DNA from: Thermus thermamylovorans
GTDB taxonomy: Bacteria > Deinococcota > Deinococci > Deinococcales > Thermaceae
Assembly: GCF_004307015.1 (NCBI RefSeq)
Contig: NZ_SIJL01000005.1
Coordinates: 55,402-119,401 of the forward strand
DNA length: 64,000 nt
Direction of reading: 5' to 3'
The stretch's first letter is position 1. Each line of letters begins with the position of its first letter. The notes beneath the pieces were generated by a model, which did no database searches, was not told where the DNA came from, and was given only the letters and a program-made list of their open reading frames with translations. Shown here piece after piece: positions 23,937-31,991 of the stretch. Made by a program: the position numbers and the translations under genes.

Positions 23937-26117
23937 GTGGTAACCGCCTCGGCCCTTTGGGAAAGCCTCGCCCCCCACCTGGACTACCTCTCCCCCGAGG
24001 AGCGGGAGCGGGTGCGGGAGGCCTACCGCTTCGCCGAGGAGGCCCACCGGGGCCAGCTGCGCAAGAGCGGGGAGCCCTACATCACCCACCCCGTGGCGGT
24101 GGCGGAGATCCTGGCCTCCTTGCACCTGGATCCGGACACCGTGGCCGCGGGCCTCCTCCACGACACCCTGGAGGACTGCGGGGTAAGCGGGGAGGAGCTG
24201 GAACGGCGCTTCGGCCCCGCGGTGCGCCGGATCGTGGAGGGGGAGACCAAGGTCAGCAAGCTCTACAAGCTGGCCAACCTGGAGGGGGAAGAGAGGCGGG
24301 CCGAGGACCTCCGCCAGATGTTCATCGCCATGGCGGAGGACGTGCGCATCATCATCGTGAAGCTGGCCGACCGCCTGCACAACCTGCGCACCCTGGAGCA
24401 CATGCCCCCCGAGAAGCAGCGGCGCACCGCCCAGGAGACCCTGGAGATCTACGCCCCCCTGGCCCACCGCCTGGGGATGGGGCAGCTCAAGTGGGAGCTG
24501 GAGGACCTCTCCTTCCGCTACCTCCACCCCGAGGCCTACCGCGCCCTCCTCTCCCGCATCCGGGAAACCCAAGAAGCCCGGGAGCGCCTGGTGCAAAAGG
24601 CCATGGCCGCCCTGGAGGAGGCCCTGCGCAAGGATGAGCTTCTCCAGGCCCAGCTGCAAGGCTTCGAGGTCACGGGCCGCCCCAAGCACCTCTACTCCAT
24701 CTGGAAGAAGATGGAGCGGGAGGGGAAGGCCCTGGAGCAGATCTACGACCTCCTGGCGGTGCGGGTCATCCTGGACCCCAAGCCCGCCCCCACGGAGGAG
24801 GGAAGGGCGGTGAGGGAGAAACAGGTCTGCTACCACGTCCTGGGCCTGGTCCACGCCCTCTGGCAGCCCATCCCCGGACGGGTCAAGGACTACATCGCCG
24901 TGCCCAAGCCCAACGGCTACCAAAGCCTCCACACCACGGTGATCGCCCTGGAGGGCCTCCCCCTGGAGGTGCAGATCCGCACCCGGGAGATGCACCGCAT
25001 CGCCGAGTACGGCATCGCCGCCCACTGGCTCTACAAGGAGGGGCTCACCGACCCCGAGGAGGTGCGGCGCCGGGTCTCCTGGCTCAAGAACATCCAGGAG
25101 TGGCAGCAGGAGTTTTCTAGCTCCCGGGAGTTCGTGGAGGCGGTGACCCGGGACCTCCTGGGGGGTAGGGTCTTCGTCTTCACCCCCAAGGGGCGGATCA
25201 TCAACCTGCCCAAGGGGGCCACCCCCGTGGACTTCGCCTACCACATCCACACCGAGGTGGGGCACCACATGGTGGGGGCCAAGGTCAACGGGCGCATCGT
25301 CCCCCTCTCCTACGAGCTGCAAAACGGGGAGCTCGTGGAGATCCTCACCAGCAAAAACGCCCACCCCTCCAAGGGCTGGCTGGAGTTCGCCAAAAGCCGC
25401 ACCGCCAAGAGCAAGATCCGCCAGTACTTCCGCGCCCAGGAGCGGCAGGAGACCCTGGAGAGGGGCCAAGGGCTCCTGGAGCGCTACCTGAAGCGCCGGG
25501 GCCTCCCCCGGCCCGCGGACAGCCAGCTGGAGGAGGCGGCCCGCCGCCTGGGCATCGCCCCCTCCCCCGAGGAGCTCTACCTGGCCCTGGCCCTGAACCG
25601 CCTCACCCCCCGCCAGGTGGTGGAAAAGCTCTACCCCACAAGCCTCCAACGGCGGGAAAAGCCCGCCCCTCCCCCCAAAAACCAGTGGGGCATCCGCCTG
25701 GAGCAGGACCTCCAGGCCCCCATCCGCCTGGCCTCCTGCTGCGAACCCATGAAGGGGGACAGCATCCTGGGCTTTGTCACCCGGGGAAGGGGGGTCACGG
25801 TCCACCGGGCGGACTGCCCCAACCTGCGCCGCCTCCTCCAGGGCCCGGAGGCGGACCGGATCCTGGGGGCCTACTGGGAGGGGGTGGGGGGGAAGGTGGC
25901 CACCCTCGAGGTCCTGGCCCAGGACCGGGCCGGGCTCCTAAGGGACGTGATGCAGGTGGTGGCCGAGGCGGGCAAAAGCGCCCTGGGCTCGGAAACCCGC
26001 GTCCTGGGCCCCCTGGCCCGCATCCGCCTGCGGCTTTCCGTGGGGGACGGGGAGCGGGAGAGCCTGGTCCAGGCCCTCAAGGGGGTGAAGAGCGTGGAGG
26101 AGGTGCGCTGGGTCTAG
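23937..26117 (+). CDS. rel: Bifunctional (p)ppGpp synthetase/hydrolase (RSH)
   Basis: Long-form RelA/SpoT homologue, 726 residues from the GTG at 23937. Domains in order: HD hydrolase (about 25-180) with the intact HDxxED motif in LLHDTLEDCG; synthetase (about 220-360) with TGRPKHLYSIWKKM, YDLLAVRVIL and the LEVQIRTREMH segment; TGS (about 390-455, VFVFTPKGRIINLPKGATPVDFAYH); helical and zinc-finger-like parts (LASCCEPMKGDSILGFVTRG); and a C-terminal ACT domain. Both active sites look intact, so it should make and degrade the alarmone. Its stop shares CTAG with the convergent yjbQ stop. Confidence 0.95.
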   Translation: MVTASALWESLAPHLDYLSPEERERVREAYRFAEEAHRGQLRKSGEPYITHPVAVAEILASLHLDPDTVAAGLLHDTLEDCGVSGEELERRFGPAVRRIVEGETKVSKLYKLANLEGEERRAEDLRQMFIAMAEDVRIIIVKLADRLHNLRTLEHMPPEKQRRTAQETLEIYAPLAHRLGMGQLKWELEDLSFRYLHPEAYRALLSRIRETQEARERLVQKAMAALEEALRKDELLQAQLQGFEVTGRPKHLYSIWKKMEREGKALEQIYDLLAVRVILDPKPAPTEEGRAVREKQVCYHVLGLVHALWQPIPGRVKDYIAVPKPNGYQSLHTTVIALEGLPLEVQIRTREMHRIAEYGIAAHWLYKEGLTDPEEVRRRVSWLKNIQEWQQEFSSSREFVEAVTRDLLGGRVFVFTPKGRIINLPKGATPVDFAYHIHTEVGHHMVGAKVNGRIVPLSYELQNGELVEILTSKNAHPSKGWLEFAKSRTAKSKIRQYFRAQERQETLERGQGLLERYLKRRGLPRPADSQLEEAARRLGIAPSPEELYLALALNRLTPRQVVEKLYPTSLQRREKPAPPPKNQWGIRLEQDLQAPIRLASCCEPMKGDSILGFVTRGRGVTVHRADCPNLRRLLQGPEADRILGAYWEGVGGKVATLEVLAQDRAGLLRDVMQVVAEAGKSALGSETRVLGPLARIRLRLSVGDGERESLVQALKGVKSVEEVRWV

Positions 26118-26494
26118 AGGAGGCGCACCCAGACCTCCCGCTCCCGGGGCCCGTCGAACTCCGCCAGGAAGACCTGCTGCCAGCGGCCAAGCCAAAGCCT
26201 CCCCCCCTCCGCGGGGAGGAGGAGGTGGACCCCGGTGAGGAGGCTCTTGAGGTGGGCGTGGGTGTTGCCCTCGGCGTGCCGGTCTTTGGGGTGATGGCGG
26301 GGGGCGAGCTCCTCCAGGCGGCGGAGGAGGTCTTGGGCCACATGGGGATCCGCCCCCTCCTGCACCAGGAGGCTGCAGGTGGTGTGGGGGACGAAGAGGT
26401 ACACCAGGCCGGTGTGCCCCTCCAAAACCGCCTCCACCTGACCGGTGATGTTCACCAGCCCCTCGGGGGGGGTTCTGACGGCGAGGCGCCTCAT
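26114..26494 (-). CDS. yjbQ: YjbQ/UPF0047 family protein
   Basis: Compact 126-residue protein of the YjbQ family, some members of which have weak thiamine-phosphate synthase activity. Conserved metal-binding-like histidines are visible: FVPHTTCSLLVQEGADPHV and GNTHAHLKSLLTG. The ATG at 26494 follows minus-strand TATCCT by 6 bases (leaderless); the string TATCCTGGGGCCATG is identical at the start of the unrelated gene at 41823. The 3' end overlaps that of rel by three bases, with the two stops embedded in one CTAG. Confidence 0.9.
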   Translation of the reverse strand: MRRLAVRTPPEGLVNITGQVEAVLEGHTGLVYLFVPHTTCSLLVQEGADPHVAQDLLRRLEELAPRHHPKDRHAEGNTHAHLKSLLTGVHLLLPAEGGRLWLGRWQQVFLAEFDGPREREVWVRLL

Positions 26495-26500
26495 GGCCCC

Positions 26501-26506
26501 AGGATA
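26501..26506 (-). promoter_or_regulatory. -10 box of yjbQ, leaderless
   Basis: Minus-strand TATCCT ends 6 bases before the yjbQ ATG. Confidence 0.55.
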
Positions 26507-26517
26507 GCCGGGAGGCC

Positions 26518-27309
26518 TTAGCCCAGGCGGGAGATGCGCAGAAAGAAGCTCCGCTCCACGGGAAAGGTACGGTCCAGGCTCCCGAACTCCGCCTCGGCGA
26601 AGGCCAGGAGGTGGGGCATCGCCCTGCGGTGGACCTCCTCGGGCACCTCCTGGGTGAAGGAGTAAAGCCGCTCCTCCAGGGCCTCCAGGGCTTCCCTCAA
26701 GGAGCGCTCCTCCCGCCAGGCCACCACCAGGCGGGTCCGGGGCCGGAGGCCGAGGCGCCTCAGCGCCTCCGCCACCTCGGCGAGCCGCTTCTGGTGCCGG
26801 CCCCGCTCCACCCTTACCCCTTCCGCCGCCACCAGGGCCTGCCAGCGCTCCTGGAGGCGGGAGTCCACCTCCGAGGCCATCCGGTCCCAGCCCTCCAGGA
26901 GCACCCCTCCCGGCTTCAGGACCCGGAAGGCCTCCGCCAGGGCCCTCTGCCAGTCGGGGAGGAGGTGCCAGAGGTGGACGGCGATCACCCCGTGGACGCT
27001 CTCCCCGGGCAGGGGGATCTCCCGGGCGTCCGCCAGGAGGAGGTGCACCTTGCGCATGACCCCCGCGGCCTTCTGCCGGAAAACCTCCAGCATGGCCGGG
27101 TCCCGGTCCAAGGCGATGTAGCGGTAGCCCCGGGCGATGAGGGGCAGGGCGATCCGCCCCGTGCCCGCCCCGAGCTCCAGGAGGACGGGCTCCTCCCCCC
27201 GGGCCTGTAGGGCGTTCCCGATGGCGGTGGCGATACGGCCCGCCACCTCCGGCGGGTAGGCCCGCAGGCGGTCGTAGGCGTGGGCCACCCGGGTTCCGGC
27301 CTTGGGCAT
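26518..27309 (-). CDS. Class I SAM-dependent methyltransferase
   Basis: Protein of 263 residues with the SAM-binding Rossmann core. Motif I is VLLELGAGTGRIALPL; motif II is YIALDRDPAMLEVF; the acidic loop LLLADAREIPL and the post-motif segment EAFRVLKPGGVLLEGW follow, as in UbiE/type-11 methyltransferases. The C-terminal third (LEERLYSFTQEVPEEVHRRA) is a helical cap that could bind substrate. No operon partner gives the substrate. The ATG at 27309 has GGGGAGAGGGG directly upstream and a TAGAAT box at 27321-27326. Confidence 0.88.
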   Translation of the reverse strand: MPKAGTRVAHAYDRLRAYPPEVAGRIATAIGNALQARGEEPVLLELGAGTGRIALPLIARGYRYIALDRDPAMLEVFRQKAAGVMRKVHLLLADAREIPLPGESVHGVIAVHLWHLLPDWQRALAEAFRVLKPGGVLLEGWDRMASEVDSRLQERWQALVAAEGVRVERGRHQKRLAEVAEALRRLGLRPRTRLVVAWREERSLREALEALEERLYSFTQEVPEEVHRRAMPHLLAFAEAEFGSLDRTFPVERSFFLRISRLG

Positions 27310-27320
27310 CCCCTCTCCCC

Positions 27321-27338
27321 ATTCTAACGGGGTATGCT
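27321..27338. promoter_or_regulatory. Close divergent -10 boxes (methyltransferase and nucleotidyltransferase)
   Basis: Minus-strand TAGAAT (27321-27326) serves the gene starting at 27309. Plus-strand TATGCT (27333-27338) ends 7 bases before the ATG at 27346. The two boxes are only 6 bases apart. Confidence 0.5.
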
Positions 27339-27345
27339 TGGGGGC

Positions 27346-28392
27346 ATGAAGGGTCTGATCCTGGCCGCCGGGCGGGGGACCCGGCTCCGCCCCCTCACCC
27401 ACACCCGGCCCAAGCCGGTGATCCGGGTGGCGGGGCGGCCCATCCTCCACTATGCGGTGGAGAACCTGCGGGAAGCGGGGGTAGAGGAGATCGGGGTGGT
27501 GGTCTCCCCGGAGACGGAGAAGGACATCCGGGAAGCCCTTGCCGGCTACCCGGTGCGCTACATCCTCCAGGAAGAGCCCCAGGGCCTGGCCCACGCGGTG
27601 GCGGTGGCCCAGGGCTTCCTGGGCCCAAGCCCCTTCGTCCTCTACCTGGGGGACAACCTCTTCCAGAGGGGCATCGGCCGCTTCCTCGGGGCCTTCCGCG
27701 AGGGGGTGAGCGCGGTGATCGCCCTGGTGCGGGTGGAAGACCCCCGGCAGTTCGGGGTGGCCCTCCTGGAGGGGGAACGGGTGGTGCGCCTCCTGGAGAA
27801 GCCCCAGGATCCCCCCTCGGACCTGGCGGTGGCCGGGGTCTACGTCTTCACCCCCGAGGTCTTCCCCGTGATCGGGGACCTCAAGCCCTCGGCCCGGGGG
27901 GAGTACGAGATCACCGACGCCATCCAGGGGCTCATCGACCGGGGGAAGCGGGTGGTGGGGGTGGAGGTGGAGGGCTGGTGGAAGGACACCGGCCGCCCCA
28001 AGGACCTCTTAGACGCCAACCGCCTCCTCCTGGAGGAGCTCTCCCCCCGGGTGGAGGGGGAGGTGGAGGGGAGCGAGCTCACGGGCCGGGTGGTGGTGGA
28101 GCGGGGGGCCCGGGTGGTGGGGAGCACGGTGATCGGCCCGGCCTTCATCGGGGAGGGGGCGGTGGTGGAGGGGGCCTATGTGGGCCCCTTCACCTCCATA
28201 GGGCCGGGGGCGCGGGTGGTGCGCTCGGAGGTGGAGTACTCCATCCTCGAGGACCAGGCGGTCCTAGAAGATGTGGCCCCGCGCCTCCAGGAGAGCATCC
28301 TAGGGGTGAGGGCCGAGGTGAAAAGCCGCAACGGCCTTCCCCGGGCCCACCGCCTCATCCTGGGGGACCTCTCCCAGGTGGAGCTGGCCTGA
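27346..28392 (+). CDS. Glucose-1-phosphate thymidylyltransferase, long form (sugar nucleotidyltransferase)
   Basis: Protein of 348 residues joining sugar-1-phosphate and NTP to an NDP-sugar for envelope glycans. The N-terminal nucleotidyltransferase domain begins MKGLILAAGRGTRLRPLTHTRPKP, with the catalytic Lys in RPKPVI, and has YLGDNLF and GWWKDTGRPKDLL. The C-terminal part (about 245-340) is a left-handed beta-helix of hexapeptide repeats (IGPAFIGEGAVVEGAYVGPFTSIGPGARV). This architecture matches the long RmlA group rather than short RmlA. The ATG at 27346 is preferred over one 12 bases upstream because TATGCT lies 7 bases before it. No rmlBCD genes are nearby, so the nucleotide and sugar are not certain. 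Confidence 0.87.
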   Translation: MKGLILAAGRGTRLRPLTHTRPKPVIRVAGRPILHYAVENLREAGVEEIGVVVSPETEKDIREALAGYPVRYILQEEPQGLAHAVAVAQGFLGPSPFVLYLGDNLFQRGIGRFLGAFREGVSAVIALVRVEDPRQFGVALLEGERVVRLLEKPQDPPSDLAVAGVYVFTPEVFPVIGDLKPSARGEYEITDAIQGLIDRGKRVVGVEVEGWWKDTGRPKDLLDANRLLLEELSPRVEGEVEGSELTGRVVVERGARVVGSTVIGPAFIGEGAVVEGAYVGPFTSIGPGARVVRSEVEYSILEDQAVLEDVAPRLQESILGVRAEVKSRNGLPRAHRLILGDLSQVELA

Positions 28393-28447
28393 GGCCACCC
28401 CGGCCGGGCGCGGGCTCCGGTCGCAAACGGATGGAAAACCCCGCAGC

Positions 28448-29335
28448 ATGGCCCGCCTTTTAGACCTCCTCACGGAAGGCTTCCAGAGCGGCGAGGCCCT
28501 GGCCCGGAGGCTGGGGGTGAGCCGCCAGGCGGTGTCCAAGGAGGCCAGAAGGCTCCAGGCCGAGGGCTTCCCGGTGGAGGTGGGCCCGCAGGGCTACCGC
28601 ATCCTCCCCGGCACCCCCCTCCCCCACCTCTTCCAGCCCAGAGGCCGCCTGGGAAGGCCCTACCGCTACCTGGGCCGGGTGGAGAGCACCCAGGACGTGC
28701 TCAAGGCCTGGGCGGAGGCGGGGGCCCCCGAGGGGGCCCTGGTCCTGGCCGAGGTCCAGGAAAAGGGGCGGGGAAGGCGGGGAAGGCCCTGGGCGAGCCG
28801 CCCCGGAGGAAGCCTCACCTTCTCCCTGCTCCTCAGGCCCCTCCTCCCCCTTCCCGCCCTGGGACCCCTCCCCCTCCTCGCCGGCCTGGCCCTCTTCGAG
28901 GCCGCGGGGGTGGGGGGGCTCAAGTGGCCCAACGACCTCCTGGCCCCGGACGGCCGCAAGATGGCGGGGATCCTCCTCGAGGCCAAGGCCGAGGGGGAGG
29001 AGGTGGCCTACGTCCTCCTGGGGGTGGGGGTGAACGTGGCCTGGGCCCCGCAAGGGGCAGCCGCCCTCGGGGAGTTCTCCCCCCGCTCCCGCCGGGAGGT
29101 GCTGGAGGGGTTTTTGGAGCGGCTGGAAACCCTCCTGCCCCTCCTGGAACGGCCCGAAGCCCTCCTCCCCCGCTACCGCCAGGCCTCCTGCACCCTGGGG
29201 CGCTGGGTGCGGGTGCATACCCCCAAGGGGCCGGTGGAGGGGGTGGCGGAGGCGGTCCTCCCCGACGGGAGCCTCCAGGTGGGGGGGGTGCGGGTGGGGG
29301 CGGGGGAGGTGGAGCTGTGGGCTGCCCCGCCCTAG
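28448..29335 (+). CDS. birA: Biotin protein ligase / biotin operon repressor BirA
   Basis: Bifunctional protein of 295 residues. The N-terminal winged helix (LARRLGVSRQAVSKEARRLQAEGF) suggests DNA binding at biotin genes. The catalytic domain has ESTQDVL, the biotinyl-AMP loop EVQEKGRGRRGRPWASRPGGSL and LKWPNDLLAPDGRKMAGILLE, then an SH3-like C-terminal domain. It attaches biotin to carboxylase carrier proteins. No biotin genes adjoin. The 55-base gap before it holds no clear promoter; transcription from the nucleotidyltransferase gene is likely. A hairpin at 29344-29364 follows its stop. Confidence 0.95.
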   Translation: MARLLDLLTEGFQSGEALARRLGVSRQAVSKEARRLQAEGFPVEVGPQGYRILPGTPLPHLFQPRGRLGRPYRYLGRVESTQDVLKAWAEAGAPEGALVLAEVQEKGRGRRGRPWASRPGGSLTFSLLLRPLLPLPALGPLPLLAGLALFEAAGVGGLKWPNDLLAPDGRKMAGILLEAKAEGEEVAYVLLGVGVNVAWAPQGAAALGEFSPRSRREVLEGFLERLETLLPLLERPEALLPRYRQASCTLGRWVRVHTPKGPVEGVAEAVLPDGSLQVGGVRVGAGEVELWAAPP

Positions 29336-29343
29336 GGGGCCCC

Positions 29344-29364
29344 AAGCCTGAGTGTCTCAGGCTT
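29344..29364 (+). terminator. Hairpin after birA, terminator or operator
   Basis: AAGCCTGAG-TGT-CTCAGGCTT is a perfect 9-base stem, followed by AGATTTTCC. It ends birA and lies just upstream of the next gene's promoter, so an operator role is also possible. Confidence 0.6.
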
Positions 29365-29386
29365 AGATTTTCCTAAGCATCTGTGC

Positions 29387-29392
29387 TAGGAT
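29387..29392 (+). promoter_or_regulatory. -10 box of the DUF2203 gene
   Basis: TAGGAT ends 10 bases before the ATG at 29403. The flanking sequence has an imperfect inverted repeat (TCCTA...TAGGA, 29371-29391). Confidence 0.4.
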
Positions 29393-29402
29393 AGGGGCAG
29401 GT

Positions 29403-29846
29403 ATGTTCGCCCGCATCTTCACCAAGGAGGAGGCCGACGCCCTCCTGCCCGAGCTGCGGCGGGTCCTGGCCCAGATGCGGCAGGCCCAGAGGGAGCTCCG
29501 GGAGGTCCAGGCCCAGCTTCCCGAGGCCCGGGGGCTCGCCAGGCGGGCCTTGGAGGAGGAGGCCCGCTTTCTCCTGGGCTCCCTGGAGGCCGATGCCCGC
29601 TACCTGGCCTCCTTAGGGGTCTTCCTCCAGGACCCGGAGCGGGGCCTGGTGGACTTCCCCGCCCGCATCGGGGGGGAGGTGGTCTTCCTCTGCTGGCAGG
29701 AGGGGGAGCCGGAGGTGGCCCACTACCACCCCCTCTCCGGGGGGTTCGCCCAGCGGCGGCCCCTAAAGGCGGCGGGGGAGGGAAAGGGGGCTAGCGGCCT
29801 CCCTCCCCGGGAGGGGCGCCCCGGCGAAAGGCGTCCAGGCGCCTGA
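29403..29846 (+). CDS. DUF2203 family protein
   Basis: Conserved protein of unknown function, 147 residues. It starts FTKEEADALLPELRRVLAQMRQAQRELREVQ, a helical hairpin region. The family's typical end is a short beta part (GLVDFPARIGGEVVFLCWQEGEPEVAHYHPLSGGFAQRRPL) near residue 124. The remaining 23 or so residues are low-complexity (GEGKGASGLPPREGRPGERR) and run 56 bases into the 3' end of the convergent zincin gene, so they look like a read-through tail. Confidence 0.85.
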   Translation: MFARIFTKEEADALLPELRRVLAQMRQAQRELREVQAQLPEARGLARRALEEEARFLLGSLEADARYLASLGVFLQDPERGLVDFPARIGGEVVFLCWQEGEPEVAHYHPLSGGFAQRRPLKAAGEGKGASGLPPREGRPGERRPGA

Positions 29847-30189
29847 GGTCCTCCTGGACGAGGTCGTCCCGGCCCGCCAGGGACTCCAGGTGGTGCCGGA
29901 GTTCGTGGAGGAGGGTTTCCCACACCTCCCCCTCCCAGTCGAAGCCCGGGCCCGCCACCTCCAGGAAGGAGCCGTAGTAGAGGGCGATGTGCCGCCCCAG
30001 GCCCTCGAAGCCCCCAAAACTGGTGGGGGGCCCCGGGTCCAGGTACTCCCCCAGGCGCCACACCCCGGGGACCCCCGGCTCGGGCTTGGCCTGGGGCAGG
30101 ACATGCACCCCCTGAAGCCCCCGCTTGAAGGCCTCGGGGACCTCCCCCCAAAGCCGCTCCACCAGGTTCAAAAAGGCCTCGTAGGTCAT
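29791..30189 (-). CDS. Zincin-like metallopeptidase family protein
   Basis: A 132-residue protein of the zincin-1 family (possible metallopeptidase). The active-site-like motif TLLHELRHHLESLAG has the HExxH arrangement (HELRH). IALYYGSFLEV and EYLDPGPPTSFGGFEGLGRHIALYYG are typical. Activity of the family is unproven. It overlaps rlmH by ATGA, so it is the second gene of a pair; its last 56 bases overlap the convergent DUF2203 gene. Confidence 0.87.
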   Translation of the reverse strand: MTYEAFLNLVERLWGEVPEAFKRGLQGVHVLPQAKPEPGVPGVWRLGEYLDPGPPTSFGGFEGLGRHIALYYGSFLEVAGPGFDWEGEVWETLLHELRHHLESLAGRDDLVQEDLRRLDAFRRGAPPGEGGR

Positions 30190-30599
30190 GGCCGGTGGTA
30201 GGGGTGGCCCGCCCTCAGGGTGAGGAGGCGGTAGAGCTGCTCCAGGAGGACCAGGAGGGCCAGCTCGTGCTGCAGGGTGAGGGGGGAGAGGGCGAGGAGG
30301 AGGTCCGCCCGCTCCCGGACGGCCTGGGGGTGCCCCTCCGCTCCCCCCACCAGGAAGGCCACCCGCTCCCCCTCCCAGCCCCGGAAGACCCGGTAGAGCT
30401 CCGCCGTGGTGAAAAGACTCCCCCCCTCGTCCAGGACCACCTTGCGGTACCCCTCCGCCTTGGGAAGCAGCCCCCCCGGCTCGCGGACGAAGAGGATCTC
30501 CAGGGGAGCGTACCGCCCGATGCGCCCCGCGTACTCCTCCACCCCGAGCCGGGCGTAGGGGAGCCGGGGCCGGCCCACCGCCACCACCCGCAGGCGCAT
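30186..30599 (-). CDS. rlmH: 23S rRNA (pseudouridine1915-N3)-methyltransferase RlmH
   Basis: SPOUT-class methyltransferase of 137 residues, slightly shorter than the usual 155. The trefoil-knot SAM site is visible in VAFLVGGAEGHP and LSPLTLQHELALLVLLEQLYRLLTLRAGHPYHRP, the latter being the RlmH C-terminal signature. Starts MRLRVVAVGRPRLPYA and includes the EEYAGRIGRYAPLEI segment. Follows the beta-lactamase-fold gene after 8 bases and overlaps the zincin gene. Confidence 0.95.
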   Translation of the reverse strand: MRLRVVAVGRPRLPYARLGVEEYAGRIGRYAPLEILFVREPGGLLPKAEGYRKVVLDEGGSLFTTAELYRVFRGWEGERVAFLVGGAEGHPQAVRERADLLLALSPLTLQHELALLVLLEQLYRLLTLRAGHPYHRP

Positions 30600-30607
30600 C
30601 CCCTCCC

Positions 30608-31990
30608 CTAGGCCAGCCCGCCCACCCGGCGGAGCTTGTAGCGCTCGTAGAGGAGGACGGGAGGGTCGGAAAGGCGCACCGCCACGGGCAGGGCCCGGTC
30701 CCCCAGGAGGGCCCGGAGGCGCACCTCCCCTTCCCCCAGGGCCTCCCAGGCCAGGAGGACGCTCTGGGGGGCCTCCCGGTCCTCCACCCGGAGCTCCACC
30801 CCCCCGGCCTGGGGCCGGAGGGTCACCCGCAGGGTGTCCCCGTAGGTGGCGTACAGGCCGAAGATCCGCTCCCCCAGGGCCTCCAGCCGGTAGAAGGGGA
30901 GGGCCTCCAGGGGCTCCCCCAGGAGGAGGGCCAAGGCGGCCTGGGCGATCTGGGCCAGGGGGTAGCCGGAGCCGTTGGCCAGCACCGCCACCCCAAGCCC
31001 CTCCTCGGGGAGGAAGGCCAGGTGGGCGGTGTAGACCAAAACGCTCCCCCCGTGCCCCACCAGGGTGCGGCCGAAGAAGGGCTGGACCATGAGGCCCAGG
31101 GCGTACTGGGCCGGGCCCAGGGGGCCGGGCCAAAGAGGCTCCCCGGGGACGGGAACCCGGGGGCGGAGGAGCTCCCGGTAGGCCTCCTCCCCCACCAGGG
31201 GAGCCCCTCGGCGGAGCCACATCCGCAGGTAAAGGGCCAGGTCCAAGGCGGTGCTCACCAGGGCCCCGTCGCTCCCCACCGCCATGGGAGCGGCCCGGCC
31301 CGGGCGGGGCCGTCCCTCCGGGGGGACCAGGTAGGGGGTGGCCAGCTCAGGGGCCTCCTCCCCCAAAAACCCCGTGGCCTCCATGCCCAGGGGCTTCAGG
31401 ACCCGCTCCCGCAGGTACTCCCCGTAGGACAGGCCGGAAAGCTCCTGGATGATCCCCCCGAGGAGGACATACCCCTCGTTGAGGTAGAACCAGCGCTCCC
31501 CAGGGCGGGCCTCGGCCCAGCCCTCGGCCCCGTTCAGCCAGGCCACGAAGTCCGCCACCGCGGCCAGGGCCAGGGGCCTTCCCCCGGTGCCCTGGTCGTA
31601 GCGGATCTCCGCCTCGGCGTAGGCCAGGGCGGGGATCCCCGAGGTGTGGGCCAGGAGGTGCTCCACCCGGACGGGCTCCCCGAAGGGGCGCACCCTGAGG
31701 GGCAGGAAGCGCTCCACGGGGTCCTCCAGGGAGAGCTTTCCCTCCTCCACCAGCTGCATCAGGGCCAAGGCGGTGAAGGACTTGGTGACGCTGCCGATGC
31801 CGTAGCGGGTGGTGGGGGTGGCGGGGAGCTTTCGCTCCAGGTCGCGGAAGCCGAAGCCCCGGGCGTAGGCCACCTCCTCCCCCCGGACCACGGCCAGGCT
31901 CAGGCCGGGGAGCCGGCTCCGCCGGAGCCTCTCCCGGACGAAGGCCTCCAGGGTCTCCCAAGGTGCCACGGCCACCTCCTTCCGGGCCAT
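30608..31990 (-). CDS. Serine hydrolase, beta-lactamase class C / penicillin-binding fold
   Basis: S12-family serine hydrolase of 460 residues. Catalytic motifs: nucleophile in SVTK (IGSVTKSFTALALMQLV), Tyr in YLN (RWFYLNEGYVLLGGII) and HGG (LVGHGGSVLVYTAHL). A C-terminal beta domain of about 110 residues follows (GLYATYGDTLRVTLRPQAGGVELRV), as in ClbP/Pab87-like and esterase EstB-type members. No signal peptide is obvious, so it may be cytoplasmic. The natural substrate is unknown; true beta-lactam resistance is unlikely on this evidence. Starts 2 bases after the end of the broken monooxygenase gene. Confidence 0.9.
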   Translation of the reverse strand: MARKEVAVAPWETLEAFVRERLRRSRLPGLSLAVVRGEEVAYARGFGFRDLERKLPATPTTRYGIGSVTKSFTALALMQLVEEGKLSLEDPVERFLPLRVRPFGEPVRVEHLLAHTSGIPALAYAEAEIRYDQGTGGRPLALAAVADFVAWLNGAEGWAEARPGERWFYLNEGYVLLGGIIQELSGLSYGEYLRERVLKPLGMEATGFLGEEAPELATPYLVPPEGRPRPGRAAPMAVGSDGALVSTALDLALYLRMWLRRGAPLVGEEAYRELLRPRVPVPGEPLWPGPLGPAQYALGLMVQPFFGRTLVGHGGSVLVYTAHLAFLPEEGLGVAVLANGSGYPLAQIAQAALALLLGEPLEALPFYRLEALGERIFGLYATYGDTLRVTLRPQAGGVELRVEDREAPQSVLLAWEALGEGEVRLRALLGDRALPVAVRLSDPPVLLYERYKLRRVGGLA

Positions 31991-31991
31991 C

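Noticed and set aside
23928..25805. 625-codon minus-strand frame opposite rel
   Set aside because: Composition is that of an antisense shadow; rel has full domain support.
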